A DNA stretch of 64,000 nucleotides, from the NCBI RefSeq assembly GCF_003711105.1, contig NZ_CP023865.1:966001-1030000 (forward strand). The letters are read 5' to 3'. Under the pieces are notes generated by a model. That model had not been told where the DNA came from, searched no databases, and was given only the letters and a program-made list of their open reading frames with translations. A program made the translations under genes and the position numbers. Positions 27,506 to 35,984 of this stretch are shown one piece after another (positions within the stretch are counted from its first letter, which is position 1; the number at the start of each line of letters is the position of its first letter). The stretch comes from Actinoplanes teichomyceticus ATCC 31121 (GTDB lineage Bacteria; Actinomycetota; Actinomycetes; Mycobacteriales; Micromonosporaceae).

Positions 27506-28291
27506 TCAGTAGGTGGCGGGCATGAGCAGCCCGGCGTACCAGTCGGTGATCGGCGTCGCGGCGAAGACCGCGAGGAACGCGCCGGCCAGCATGTACGGGC
27601 CGAACGGGACCCGGCTCTTGCGGCCGACCGCCCGCACCAGCAGCAGGACCGCGGCGACCAGGCCGCCCAGCAGGAAGGCGCCGAGGGTGCCGACCGCCAC
27701 CGCGCCCCAGCCGAGCCAGCCCAGGTGCAGGCCGAGCAGCGGGGCGAGCTTCACGTCCCCGCGGCCCATGCCCCAGAGGGCGAGCACCCGGTAGATCAGG
27801 TAGAGCAGGCCGGCGGCGAGCGCGCCGCGCAGCAGGGCGCCCGGATCGCCGGTGAGCAGGGCGGCCGGGACGAGCAGGGCGGCGGCGACCGGGTACGACG
27901 GCCGGACGATCCGGTCGGGCAGCCGCATGACGTCCAGGTCGATCAACGCCAGGGCGATGGCGACGGCGGCCAGGTAGAGGTAGCCGGGCAGCGCCCAGGA
28001 CCAGCCGAACCGGGCGGCCACCGCCACGAACAGGACGGCGGTGCCGGCCTCGACCAGCGGGTAGCGGGCACTGATCGGGGTGGCGCAGTCGGCGCACCGG
28101 CCGCGCAGCAGCAGCCAGCCGAGCACCGGGACGTTGTGCCAGGGCCGGACCGCGTGACCGCAGGCCGGGCAGTGCGAGCCGGGGTGGACCAGCGACTGGT
28201 CACGGGGCACCCGGTGGATCACGACGTTGAGGAACGAGCCGATCGCGAGACCGAGCACGCCGACGACGATGAGCAGCGGGGCCAGTGGCAT
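27506..28291 (-). CDS. pilD: Prepilin peptidase / N-methyltransferase
   Basis: Predicted 261-residue polytopic membrane aspartyl peptidase that removes the leader of prepilins and methylates the new N-terminus. The cytoplasmic loop contains both zinc-binding pairs, CPACGH and CADCATP (full-length bifunctional form). The two catalytic aspartates are in IDLDVMRLPDR and GMGRGDVKL. The N-terminus IGSFLNVVIHRVPR is the classical start of the family. The ATG at 28291 follows AAGGAAGGAG; a longer frame is rejected. A strong terminator lies between the pilin gene and this one, so it may need read-through or its own promoter. Confidence 0.95.
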   Translation of the reverse strand: MPLAPLLIVVGVLGLAIGSFLNVVIHRVPRDQSLVHPGSHCPACGHAVRPWHNVPVLGWLLLRGRCADCATPISARYPLVEAGTAVLFVAVAARFGWSWALPGYLYLAAVAIALALIDLDVMRLPDRIVRPSYPVAAALLVPAALLTGDPGALLRGALAAGLLYLIYRVLALWGMGRGDVKLAPLLGLHLGWLGWGAVAVGTLGAFLLGGLVAAVLLLVRAVGRKSRVPFGPYMLAGAFLAVFAATPITDWYAGLLMPATY

Positions 28292-28329
28292 GGCCGGCTC
28301 CTTCCTTGTCGAGCGTGGCCGGGGGGAAC

Positions 28330-28364
28330 GACGCGGGTGGCGCCGGAGGGGCGCCACCCGCGTC
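28330..28364 (-). terminator. Terminator after the pilin gene
   Basis: GACGCGGGTGGCGCC (28330-28344) and GGCGCCACCCGCGTC (28350-28364) form a perfect 15-bp stem with a 5-base loop, directly after the pilin stop. Partial termination here would raise pilin mRNA over the assembly genes that follow. Confidence 0.85.
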
Positions 28365-28378
28365 GATGGTGCGGTGGA

Positions 28379-28882
28379 TCAGCAGGTGGCCCGGGTCAGG
28401 GAGCCGCTGACTGCCTGGACCGAGCCGCCGGCCGAGGAGTCGTAGCGATACCACTTGCCGCTGCCGCCGGCGTTCTTCGCGCAGATCTTGTAGGTGGGCG
28501 TCGTGTTGGTGGCACCGGCGGGAACCAGCACGTAGCCCAGCTCGGTCTTGTCCGACAGGGTGATGGTGGCCGGCGAACCGTTGGCGCCGATCCCCGGCAG
28601 GGTCAGGGACGAGCCGCCGGCCGTGTCCTTGGACGCCGGGTACTGGTTGCCGTTGTTGGTGTAGAACTGCTCCACCGCGCTGATGGCGCCGCGCACGTCG
28701 GACTGCGCCGACTTGTCGGCCGCGCCCTCGCGGTAGTTCAGGTAGACCGGGACGGCGATCGCGACGAGGACGCCGATGATGACCACGACGACCAGGAGCT
28801 CGATCAGGGTGAAGCCCTCGTCGGCCTGCTTGGCGCGCAGCTCGTTCTTCTTGGCGGCCAGGCGGGCGGTGACGTTCTGCAT
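28379..28882 (-). CDS. pilA: Major type IV pilin (prepilin)
   Basis: Predicted 167-residue prepilin. A long basic leader (MQNVTARLAAKKNELRAKQ) ends in DEG, the cleavage site before FTLIELLVVVVIIGVLVAI, which has the Phe+1 and Glu+5 of class III signal peptides. The hydrophobic spine runs on into a globular domain with two cysteines (KICAKN and the C-terminal ATC), able to form the usual D-loop disulfide. GGAGG lies eight bases before the ATG at 28882. It sits between pilC and pilD and is followed by a strong terminator. It is the only pilin-like gene in this cluster. Confidence 0.93.
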   Translation of the reverse strand: MQNVTARLAAKKNELRAKQADEGFTLIELLVVVVIIGVLVAIAVPVYLNYREGAADKSAQSDVRGAISAVEQFYTNNGNQYPASKDTAGGSSLTLPGIGANGSPATITLSDKTELGYVLVPAGATNTTPTYKICAKNAGGSGKWYRYDSSAGGSVQAVSGSLTRATC

Positions 28883-29010
28883 GTGGGGTGCCTCCGTGGG
28901 CATCAGGAGTGGAGCGGGGAAGGGGAATCCGGGCTCGGGTGCCCGTGAGGTGGTGCGCCGGCCGTCGGGAGCGGCCGGGTCCTGCTCGCGTGCCTCGTCG
29001 CACGCCGGTG

Positions 29011-30243
29011 TCAGTTCGACTGGATGTTCTGGTAGACCGAGAACATCGGCATGTAGAGACAGATCACCATGCCGCCGACCACGGCGCCCATGACGAGCAC
29101 CATGATGGGTTCGATCGACGCGGCCAGGGACTCGGCAGCGGAGTCGACCTCTCTGTCGTAGAAGTCGGCAACCTTGTCGAGCATCTGACTGATCTGACCG
29201 CTCTCTTCCCCGACCTCGATCATCTGGTTGACCATCTCGGGGAAAATCTTGTGGTTGCGCAGCGCGGTGGACATCGGCTGGCCGTCACGCACGGTGGCCT
29301 GGACGTCCTTCATCGCGATGTTGATCACCTCGTTGCCGGTGGTCTCGCCGACCACCGCCAGCGCCTGCATGACCGGGACGCCGACGTTCAGCAGCAGGCC
29401 GAGGTTGCGGGAGAACCGGCTCATCGCCAGCTTCTGCAACAACTGCCCGAAGACCGGCAGGCGCAGCTTGAGCCGGTCCACCTTCAGCCGGAAGTCGGCG
29501 CTGGTCCGCAGCTGCCGCTTGTAGGTCAGCGCGCCGCCGATGCCGGCGGCCAGCACCAGCGGCCCGATCCACCACATGTTGTGGCTGGTCGTGACCAGGA
29601 ACTGGGTGATCGCCGGCAGCTCGCCGCCGAGGCTCTTGAACATCCCCTCGAAGATCGGAACGATGAAGATCAACATCGCCGCGATCAGTACGAAGGTGAA
29701 GGCCAGCACGATCGCCGGGTAGGTCAGCGCGCCCTTGATCTTGCCGCGGAGCGCGGTGTCCTTCTCCAGGCTCTCGGCGATCTGCTCCAGAGCCCGGTCG
29801 ATCATGCCGCCGGTCTCGCCGGCCCGGATCATCGCGACCATCAGCCGCGGGAAGACCCGCTCGTGCTTGGCCATCGACGCCGAGAGCCCGCCACCGGCGG
29901 CCACGTCGGTACGCACCTCGCCGATCGCCTTCTTCAACGGCGCCGACGAGGTCTGCTCCTCCAGGATCGACAGCGAACGCAGCAGTGACATGCCCGACGA
30001 GGTCATCGTGGCGAACTGCCGGGCGAAGACCGCCAGATCCTTGAGCTTGACCCGGTTGCCCAGGCCCGGGATCTTCAGCTCGCGCTGCAGACCCTGGCCG
30101 GCCTCGGTCAGGCCGAGCGGCATTTCGCCCCGCTGCCGGAGCATGTGCGTGGCCGCCGCCTCGTTGGGGGCCTCGATGGTCCCCTTGGCCTTCTTGCCGG
30201 AGGCGTCGATGGTGCTGTAGGTGAAGACCTTGTTGACGGCCAT
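29011..30243 (-). CDS. pilC: Type IV pilus inner-membrane core protein PilC
   Basis: Predicted 410-residue member of the GspF/PilC family, the platform on which the motor ATPases act. Two homologous GspF domains are visible: the first starts LAVFARQFATMTSSGMSLLRSL near residue 68 and the second near 272 (FSRNLGLLLNVGVPVMQAL). Each is followed by membrane helices, with a final helix before PMFSVYQNIQSN. The N-terminal FTYSTIDASGKKAKGTIEA is canonical. It begins two bases after the pilT stop, so the two are coupled. Confidence 0.95.
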   Translation of the reverse strand: MAVNKVFTYSTIDASGKKAKGTIEAPNEAAATHMLRQRGEMPLGLTEAGQGLQRELKIPGLGNRVKLKDLAVFARQFATMTSSGMSLLRSLSILEEQTSSAPLKKAIGEVRTDVAAGGGLSASMAKHERVFPRLMVAMIRAGETGGMIDRALEQIAESLEKDTALRGKIKGALTYPAIVLAFTFVLIAAMLIFIVPIFEGMFKSLGGELPAITQFLVTTSHNMWWIGPLVLAAGIGGALTYKRQLRTSADFRLKVDRLKLRLPVFGQLLQKLAMSRFSRNLGLLLNVGVPVMQALAVVGETTGNEVINIAMKDVQATVRDGQPMSTALRNHKIFPEMVNQMIEVGEESGQISQMLDKVADFYDREVDSAAESLAASIEPIMVLVMGAVVGGMVICLYMPMFSVYQNIQSN

Positions 30244-30245
30244 GG

Positions 30246-31367
30246 TCAGCCCCGCCCGACGAGTCGTTTGAGCTCTTCCGGCGAGTGGCTGATCTCCAGG
30301 GCGGTCTGCATGGTGATCACGCCCTCCCGCACCTTCTCGGCCAGGTGCTGGTCGAAGGCGAGCATGCCCTCGTTGCTGCCGGCCTGCATGAAGGACGGGA
30401 TCTGGTGCGACTTGCCCTCCCGGATCAGGCTCCGGATGGCCGGGGTCGCGGTCAGGATCTCGCAGATCACCGTCCGGCCCTTGCCGTCCGCCTTGGGCGC
30501 CAGCGCCTGGGTGATCACACCCTGGAGACTGGCCGCCAGCTGCGCGCGGATCTGCAACTGCTGGTGCGGCGGGAAGATGTCGATGACCCGGTCGATGGTC
30601 TGCGTGGCGCTCTGCGTGTGCAGCGTGGCCAGTACCAGGTGACCGGTCTCGGCCGCGGTCAGCGCGGTCGCCGTGGTGGTCAGGTCGCGCAGCTCACCGA
30701 CCAGGATGATGTCCGGGTCCTGGCGCAGCGCGTGCTTGAGCGCGCTGGCGAAGGTCTCGGTGTCCGAGCCCACCTCGCGCTGGTTGACGATGCTGCGCTT
30801 GTGCGGGTGGAGGAACTCGATCGGGTCCTCGATGGTGATGATGTGCTCGGCCCGGCTGCGGTTGGCCAGATCGAGGATCGCGGCGAGCGTGGTGGTCTTG
30901 CCGGAACCGGTCGGGCCGGTCACCAGCACCAGACCGCGCGGCAGGTGGGCGAAGCGGCCCACCGACTCCGGCATGCCCAGCTCGTCCAGCGGCTTGATCT
31001 TGTGGGGGATGGCCCGGAACACCGCGCCGCACGAGTTGCGCTGCATGTACAGGTTGCCGCGGAAGCGGGAGACGCCGACGATGCTGTGCGCGAAGTCCAT
31101 CTCCTGCTCGCGCCGGAAGGTCTCCCACTGGGTGCGGGTGACCGCGGCGCGGGCCAGCAGCTCGGTGTCCGCCGCGTTCAGCTTGCCGTAGCCGGGAACC
31201 GGGCGCAGCGAGCCGTCGACCCGCATCATCGGCGGCGACCCCACCGTCAGGTGCAGGTCGGAGCCGCGCGACTCGACCAGCGTGATCAGCAGCTGGTCGA
31301 GCACGGCGAGGTCGTCCGGGCTGGCCGCCATATGCGGCTGCCGCACCTCGTGCTCGATCGTGTCCAC
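30246..31367 (-). CDS. pilT: Twitching motility retraction ATPase PilT
   Basis: Predicted 373-residue secretion ATPase. It has an N-terminal PAS-like part (GSDLHLTVGSPPMMRVDG), Walker A GPTGSGKTTT (Lys157), Asp box ITIEDPIEFLH, Walker B DIILVGELRD and the His box HLVLATLHTQSA. Length and lack of the N-terminal MshEN domain fit PilT rather than PilB, so it would drive pilus retraction. The GTG at 31367 has GAGAGGG upstream; ATG 31331 is an alternative. A 147-base gap to pilB may hold a promoter. Confidence 0.93.
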   Translation of the reverse strand: MDTIEHEVRQPHMAASPDDLAVLDQLLITLVESRGSDLHLTVGSPPMMRVDGSLRPVPGYGKLNAADTELLARAAVTRTQWETFRREQEMDFAHSIVGVSRFRGNLYMQRNSCGAVFRAIPHKIKPLDELGMPESVGRFAHLPRGLVLVTGPTGSGKTTTLAAILDLANRSRAEHIITIEDPIEFLHPHKRSIVNQREVGSDTETFASALKHALRQDPDIILVGELRDLTTTATALTAAETGHLVLATLHTQSATQTIDRVIDIFPPHQQLQIRAQLAASLQGVITQALAPKADGKGRTVICEILTATPAIRSLIREGKSHQIPSFMQAGSNEGMLAFDQHLAEKVREGVITMQTALEISHSPEELKRLVGRG

Positions 31368-31514
31368 TGTCCCGGCCCTCTCGCTCGCGTTCCGACGCCT
31401 GTTGAATCGGCACCGCGGTCACCCGGTTTAGTAGCGACTCGGGTGCCGTGCAGCGGCGGACCGCGGACGCCGGCGCCGGGCCCGGACGGCCACCGGCGGT
31501 GTCCGCGACAGCGG

Positions 31515-33182
31515 TCAGACGGCCACCCGGGAGATCTCCCGGACCGAGGTGAGGCCACCGGCCGCCTTGGCCAGGCCGTCGGCGCGCAGCTCGTACATGC
31601 CCTGGGCGAGCGCGACCTCGCGGATCTCACCGGCTGAGGCGCGCCGGATGGTCAGCGACTCGATCTCCGGGCTGATCGGCATCACCTCGTGGATCGCGAT
31701 CCGGCCCTTGTAGCCGGTGTTCGCGCAGTTGCGGCAGCCCACCGGCCGGTACAGCACCTCCGGGAAGGCCAGGTCCTCCAGCGGCCAGCGGGCGCCGAGC
31801 ACCTCCTCCTCGGTGGGCGCGTACGCCTCCTTGCACCAGTCGCAGAGCCGTCGCGCCAGCCGCTGGGCCAGCACGCAGTCCAGCGACGAACCGACCAGGA
31901 ACGGCTCGATGCCCATCTCGGTCAGCCGGGTGACCGCGCCGGGCGCGTCGTTGGTGTGCAGGGTGGACAGCACCAGGTGGCCGGTGAGCGAGGCCTCCAC
32001 GGCGATCTGCGCGGTGTTGCCGTCCCGGATCTCACCGATCAGCACCACGTCCGGGTCGGAGCGCAGGATGGCCGGCAGCACCGCGGCGAAGGTCAGCCCG
32101 GCCTTCGCGTTCACCTGCACCTGGTTGATGCCGCGCAGCCGGTACTCGACCGGGTCCTCGACGGTGATCACGTTGACCTCGGGCTTGCTGATCCGGCCCA
32201 GGGTGGCGTACAGGGTGGTCGACTTGCCGGAGCCGGTCGGGCCGGTGACCAGCACCATCCCGTGCGGCTTGCTGAACGACGCGGAGAACCGGGCCAGGTT
32301 GTGCTCGGTGAAACCCAGCTTGCCGATGTCCAGGTCGATGCCCCCGGTGTCGAGCACCCGGAGCACGATCTTCTCGCCCCAGACCGTCGGCAGCGTGGCG
32401 GTACGCAGGTCGACCGTCCGGTCCCGGATCAGCGCGGTGATCCGGCCGTTCTGCGGGACCCGCTTCTCGGTGATGTCGACGCCCGACATGATCTTGAGAC
32501 GGGAGGTGAGCGCCGCCATCACGCCGCGCGGCACCACGTCCACCTCGTGCAGCACGCCGTCGATCCGGTAGCGCACCCGCATGTCGTCCTCGGTGGGCTC
32601 CAGGTGCAGGTCGGAGGCGCGGTTCATGACCGCCTGCTCGATCAGGCTGTTCACGTACCGGACGATCGGGGCGTCGTCGGCGCTGGTCTGCTGCGCGGCC
32701 ATGCCGGCCGAGTCGTCCAGCCCGGCGTCGGCCAGGTCGCCGAGATCGCTGTCCTCCCGCTGGAGGCGCTCGATGATCCGCCGCACCTCGCTGCGGGCCA
32801 CCACCACCGGGCGCACCGTCATGCCGGTGGCGGCCCGGACGTCGTCGAGCGCCACCACGTCGGCCGGGTCGGTCACGCCGACCACCAGCTCGCCGTCGTT
32901 GATGGCCAGGCCGAGCACCCGGTGCCGCAGCACCACCGGCAGCGGGATGCGCTTGAGCGCGGTCGGGTCCGGGGTGAAGCCGACCAGGTCGAGGGTGTTG
33001 ATCCCGAACGCGGCGGCGGCCGCCTGGGTCAGCTGCTCCTCGGTGACCACCTGGTCGTTGATCAGCACCGCGCGTACCGAACGGCCGCTGCGCTGCGCCT
33101 CCTCGGCCGCGGCGTCGACCGCGTGCGGGTCGACGCCGATCTGCTTCAGGGCATCGAGCAGCGGACGGAAGGTTTGATCCAT
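31515..33182 (-). CDS. pilB: Type IV pilus extension ATPase PilB
   Basis: Predicted 555-residue hexameric ATPase for pilus extension. Residues 1 to about 150 are an MshEN/GspE_N-type domain (DQVVTEEQLTQAAAAAFG). The motor domain has Walker A GPTGSGKST (Lys320), Asp box ITVEDPVEYRL, Walker B DVVLIGEIRD and the tetracysteine zinc motif (two CxxC pairs: RLCDWCKEAY and GCRNCAN). The MshEN domain binds c-di-GMP in some family members, notable because two EAL proteins are encoded in this window. The ATG at 33182 has GAGGA upstream. It is the first gene of the cluster. Confidence 0.95.
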   Translation of the reverse strand: MDQTFRPLLDALKQIGVDPHAVDAAAEEAQRSGRSVRAVLINDQVVTEEQLTQAAAAAFGINTLDLVGFTPDPTALKRIPLPVVLRHRVLGLAINDGELVVGVTDPADVVALDDVRAATGMTVRPVVVARSEVRRIIERLQREDSDLGDLADAGLDDSAGMAAQQTSADDAPIVRYVNSLIEQAVMNRASDLHLEPTEDDMRVRYRIDGVLHEVDVVPRGVMAALTSRLKIMSGVDITEKRVPQNGRITALIRDRTVDLRTATLPTVWGEKIVLRVLDTGGIDLDIGKLGFTEHNLARFSASFSKPHGMVLVTGPTGSGKSTTLYATLGRISKPEVNVITVEDPVEYRLRGINQVQVNAKAGLTFAAVLPAILRSDPDVVLIGEIRDGNTAQIAVEASLTGHLVLSTLHTNDAPGAVTRLTEMGIEPFLVGSSLDCVLAQRLARRLCDWCKEAYAPTEEEVLGARWPLEDLAFPEVLYRPVGCRNCANTGYKGRIAIHEVMPISPEIESLTIRRASAGEIREVALAQGMYELRADGLAKAAGGLTSVREISRVAV

Positions 33183-33251
33183 GGAATCCTCAAGCGCGGC
33201 GGCACGGGGTATACACCCCTCCATCGGACATCGCGTCGCAAACCTGAGTTG

Positions 33252-34214
33252 CTACCCGGCGTGCCGGAACGTCCGCCGGTACGCCGACGGCGCGACCCCG
33301 ATCGTGGCGTGCAGATGCTGCCGCAGGGCGGCGGCGCTGCCCAGCCCGGAGCGCCGGGCCACCACGTCCACCGCGAGGTCGGTGGACTCCAGCAGCAGCC
33401 GGGCGTGCTCGACCCGCTGGCGCAGCAGCCACTGCCGCGGGCTGGAGCCGGTCTCGTCGCGGAACCGCCGGGTGAACGTGCGCACGCTCATCCGGGCGTG
33501 CCGGGCCATCTCCTCCAGGGTGACCGGCTCGCTCAGCCGGTCGAGGACCCAGGCCCGGGTCGGCTCGGTGCCGGACCCGGCGGCCGGCGGCACCGGGCGC
33601 TCGATGTACTGCGCCTGGCCGCCGTCGCGCCAGGGCGGCACCACGCACCGGCGGGCCGCCGCGTTGGCCACCTCGGCCCCGTAATCGGACCGCACGATGT
33701 GCAGGCACAGATCGACCCCGGCGCCCACCCCGGCCGAGGTCAGCACGTCGCCGTCGTCCATGAACAGCACGTCGAAGTCCCAGCGGACCCGCGGGTAGAG
33801 CCCGCCGATCCGCTTCGCCCAGCCCCAGTGCGTGGCGGCCGGGCGGCCGTCCAGCAGGCCGGCCGCGGCCAGCACCGAGGCGCCGGTGCAGATCGACACG
33901 ATCCGGGCGCCGCGATCGGCCGCGGAGTGCAGCGCCGCGCGGACCGGCTCGGGCAGCGTGCCGTCGGTGACCGGGCCGCCGGCGTTGATGCCGGGGACGA
34001 GCACGGTGTCCGCGCGCTCGGCGGCGCTCAGCGGATGGTCCGGCGTCACCGTGAAACCGGCCGCGGTGCGCACCGTGCCCTCGCCGCAGAACAGCACCTC
34101 GTAGGGGCGCCCGCGGGCCACCCCGTGCCGCGCGGCGCCGAACACCTGGGCCGGGACGCCGAGATCGAAGGGGACGACGGCATCGAGGACGAGAACGGCG
34201 ATCACATGCGGCAT
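33252..34214 (-). CDS. GlxA-type AraC family transcriptional regulator with DJ-1/PfpI domain
   Basis: Predicted 320-residue regulator. Residues about 1-165 form a DJ-1/PfpI-like domain with the nucleophile-elbow-type cysteine in IVSICTGASVLAAAGLLDG. The C-terminal 100 residues carry two AraC helix-turn-helix motifs (LEEMARHARMSVRTFTRRF and VDVVARRSGLGSAAALRQH). Such GlxA-like proteins sense unknown ligands and usually activate adjacent genes. Starts at ATG 34214 (PHVIAVLVLD) or 34232. It is divergent from the MFS gene with only about 70 bases between starts, so it probably controls that transporter. Confidence 0.9.
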   Translation of the reverse strand: MPHVIAVLVLDAVVPFDLGVPAQVFGAARHGVARGRPYEVLFCGEGTVRTAAGFTVTPDHPLSAAERADTVLVPGINAGGPVTDGTLPEPVRAALHSAADRGARIVSICTGASVLAAAGLLDGRPAATHWGWAKRIGGLYPRVRWDFDVLFMDDGDVLTSAGVGAGVDLCLHIVRSDYGAEVANAAARRCVVPPWRDGGQAQYIERPVPPAAGSGTEPTRAWVLDRLSEPVTLEEMARHARMSVRTFTRRFRDETGSSPRQWLLRQRVEHARLLLESTDLAVDVVARRSGLGSAAALRQHLHATIGVAPSAYRRTFRHAG

Positions 34215-34284
34215 GGCCCGATTCTTGCGCACGATGGCCTACTGGCCACTCGTCCGGGCGGGCCGGCGTACCCAGAATCGGACC

Positions 34285-35565
34285 GTGAAACCACGCTTTC
34301 ATCCCGCCTGGGCGGTCGCCGCGGTCGCGTTCGTCGCGCTGATCGGCGCGGCCGGCTTCCGTTCCACGCCGTCGGTCATGCTCCAGCCGCTGCACGAGGA
34401 GTTCGGCTGGTCGCTCGGCACCGTCTCCGCCGCCGTCTCGGTGAACCTGCTGCTCTACGGGCTGACCGCGCCGTTCGCCGCGGCGCTGATGGCCAGGTTC
34501 GGCATCCGCCGGGTGGCCGCCGCCGCCCTGGCGCTGGTCGCGCTCGGCTCCGGGCTGACGGTGTGGATGAACTCCAGCTGGCAGCTGATGCTCTGCTGGG
34601 GCGTGCTGGTCGGGCTCGGCACCGGCTCGCTCGCGCTGGGCTTCGTCGCCACGATCACCGGACGCTGGTTCGTCCGGCACCGCGGGCTGGTCACCGGGGT
34701 GCTCACCGCCGGCGGGGCCACCGGAAACCTGATCTTCCTGCCGCTGCTGTCCCGGATCACCGAGGCGAACGGGTGGCGCACGGCGGCGCTCACCGTGACG
34801 GTGGTCGCGCTGACGGTCGTACCGCTGATCCTCTGGCGTCTGCGGGACCACCCGGCCGACCTCGGGGTGACCGCCCTCGGCGGGGTCACCGAAGTGCCGG
34901 CGAAGCCGGCCGGAGGGGCCGCCCGGCTCGCCCTCGGCGCCCTCCGCGACGCCGCGCGGACGCGGGCCTTCTGGCTGCTCGCCGGCGGCTTCGCGATCTG
35001 CGGGGCGACCACCAACGGACTGGTCGGCACGCACTTCATCCCGGCCGCGCACGACCACGGCATGCCGGCCACCACGGCGGCCGGTCTGCTCGCCCTGGTC
35101 GGCGTCTTCGACGTGGTCGGCACGATCGCCTCCGGCGCGCTGACCGACCGGGTGGACAGCCGGATCCTGCTCGGCGCGTACTACGCGCTGCGCGGGCTGT
35201 CGCTGCTGGTCCTGCCGTCCCTGCTGGCCGCCGTCGCGCACCCGGGGATGCTGGTGTTCATCCTGTTCTACGGCCTGGACTGGGTGGCCACCGTGCCGCC
35301 CACGGTCACCCTGTGCCGCGAGTACTTCGGCGCGGCCGGGCCGGTCGTCTTCGGCTGGGTGTTCGCCTCGCACCAGATCGGCGCGGCGGTCGCGGCCACC
35401 GCGGCCGGCCTGGTCCGCGATCAGCTCGGCGAGTACACCTGGGCCTGGTACGGCGCCGGCGCGCTCGCCCTGCTCGCCTCGCTGCTGAGCCTGATGCTCT
35501 TCGCCGGCAAGCACCTCAAGCCGGTCGCGCCCGGGCTCGGGCTGGCCGTCCCGGCCGACGCGTGA
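34285..35565 (+). CDS. Major facilitator superfamily transporter
   Basis: Predicted 426-residue membrane transporter with twelve hydrophobic helices in two six-helix halves. The loop after helix 2 reads ALMARFGIRRVA, a fit to the MFS signature. It resembles the monocarboxylate/OFA-like group, with GFRSTPSVMLQPLHEEFGW near the N-terminus, but substrate is not determined. The GTG at 34285 (KPRFHPAWAV) is chosen because the upstream frame would overlap the divergent regulator. It ends nine bases before the convergent STAS gene. Confidence 0.85.
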   Translation: MKPRFHPAWAVAAVAFVALIGAAGFRSTPSVMLQPLHEEFGWSLGTVSAAVSVNLLLYGLTAPFAAALMARFGIRRVAAAALALVALGSGLTVWMNSSWQLMLCWGVLVGLGTGSLALGFVATITGRWFVRHRGLVTGVLTAGGATGNLIFLPLLSRITEANGWRTAALTVTVVALTVVPLILWRLRDHPADLGVTALGGVTEVPAKPAGGAARLALGALRDAARTRAFWLLAGGFAICGATTNGLVGTHFIPAAHDHGMPATTAAGLLALVGVFDVVGTIASGALTDRVDSRILLGAYYALRGLSLLVLPSLLAAVAHPGMLVFILFYGLDWVATVPPTVTLCREYFGAAGPVVFGWVFASHQIGAAVAATAAGLVRDQLGEYTWAWYGAGALALLASLLSLMLFAGKHLKPVAPGLGLAVPADA

Positions 35566-35574
35566 CGCCGGGGC

Positions 35575-35889
35575 CTACGGAATCACCTGGACCACTTCCA
35601 TCAGGCCGCTGAGCACGAGGATCTGCCGCACGCTCGCACTCGGCCGGGCCAGCCGGAAATCGATCGCCTGATCGCGGGCCCGCTGGAACCCGGAGATCAG
35701 CGCGCCCAGCCCGGTCGAGTCGATGAACGCCACCCCGGCCATGTCCACCACGATCCGGCCGGGCCGGCCGGCCACCGCCTCACCCAGCGCCACGCGGACC
35801 TGCTCGACGGTCAGCACGTCGATCTCCCCGCGCAGCGAGACGGTGGTGGTGTCACCGTCCGCATCCAGGCTCGTCACTTGTTCGATCAC
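35575..35889 (-). CDS. STAS-domain anti-sigma factor antagonist
   Basis: Predicted 104-residue single STAS domain protein of the SpoIIAA/RsbV type. The phosphorylatable serine is Ser58 in FIDSTGLGALI, preceded by the strand IVVDMAGVAF. When dephosphorylated such proteins bind an anti-sigma kinase and free a sigma factor. No anti-sigma gene is adjacent, but a GAF/PP2C phosphatase of the type that acts on STAS proteins is encoded at 46181-47989. GTG at 35889 has GGAAGG upstream; longer frames to 35967 lack support. Confidence 0.88.
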   Translation of the reverse strand: MIEQVTSLDADGDTTTVSLRGEIDVLTVEQVRVALGEAVAGRPGRIVVDMAGVAFIDSTGLGALISGFQRARDQAIDFRLARPSASVRQILVLSGLMEVVQVIP

Positions 35890-35984
35890 CGGGGGGCCTT
35901 CCGTCTCGCAGGAGCGCGCCCGCTTTGCTGCCGCGGGGGTTCCACGTACGGTAATCGGCATCACCAAGATGTGAGGAGCACGGT

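Noticed and set aside
26432..28948. Very long plus-strand ORF opposite the pilus genes
   Set aside because: Antisense shadow of pilM, pilD and the pilin gene; composition is typical of such shadows.
31689..35612. 1307-residue plus-strand ORF
   Set aside because: Shadow of pilB, the GlxA-like regulator and, in another frame, the MFS gene; no domain is recognisable.
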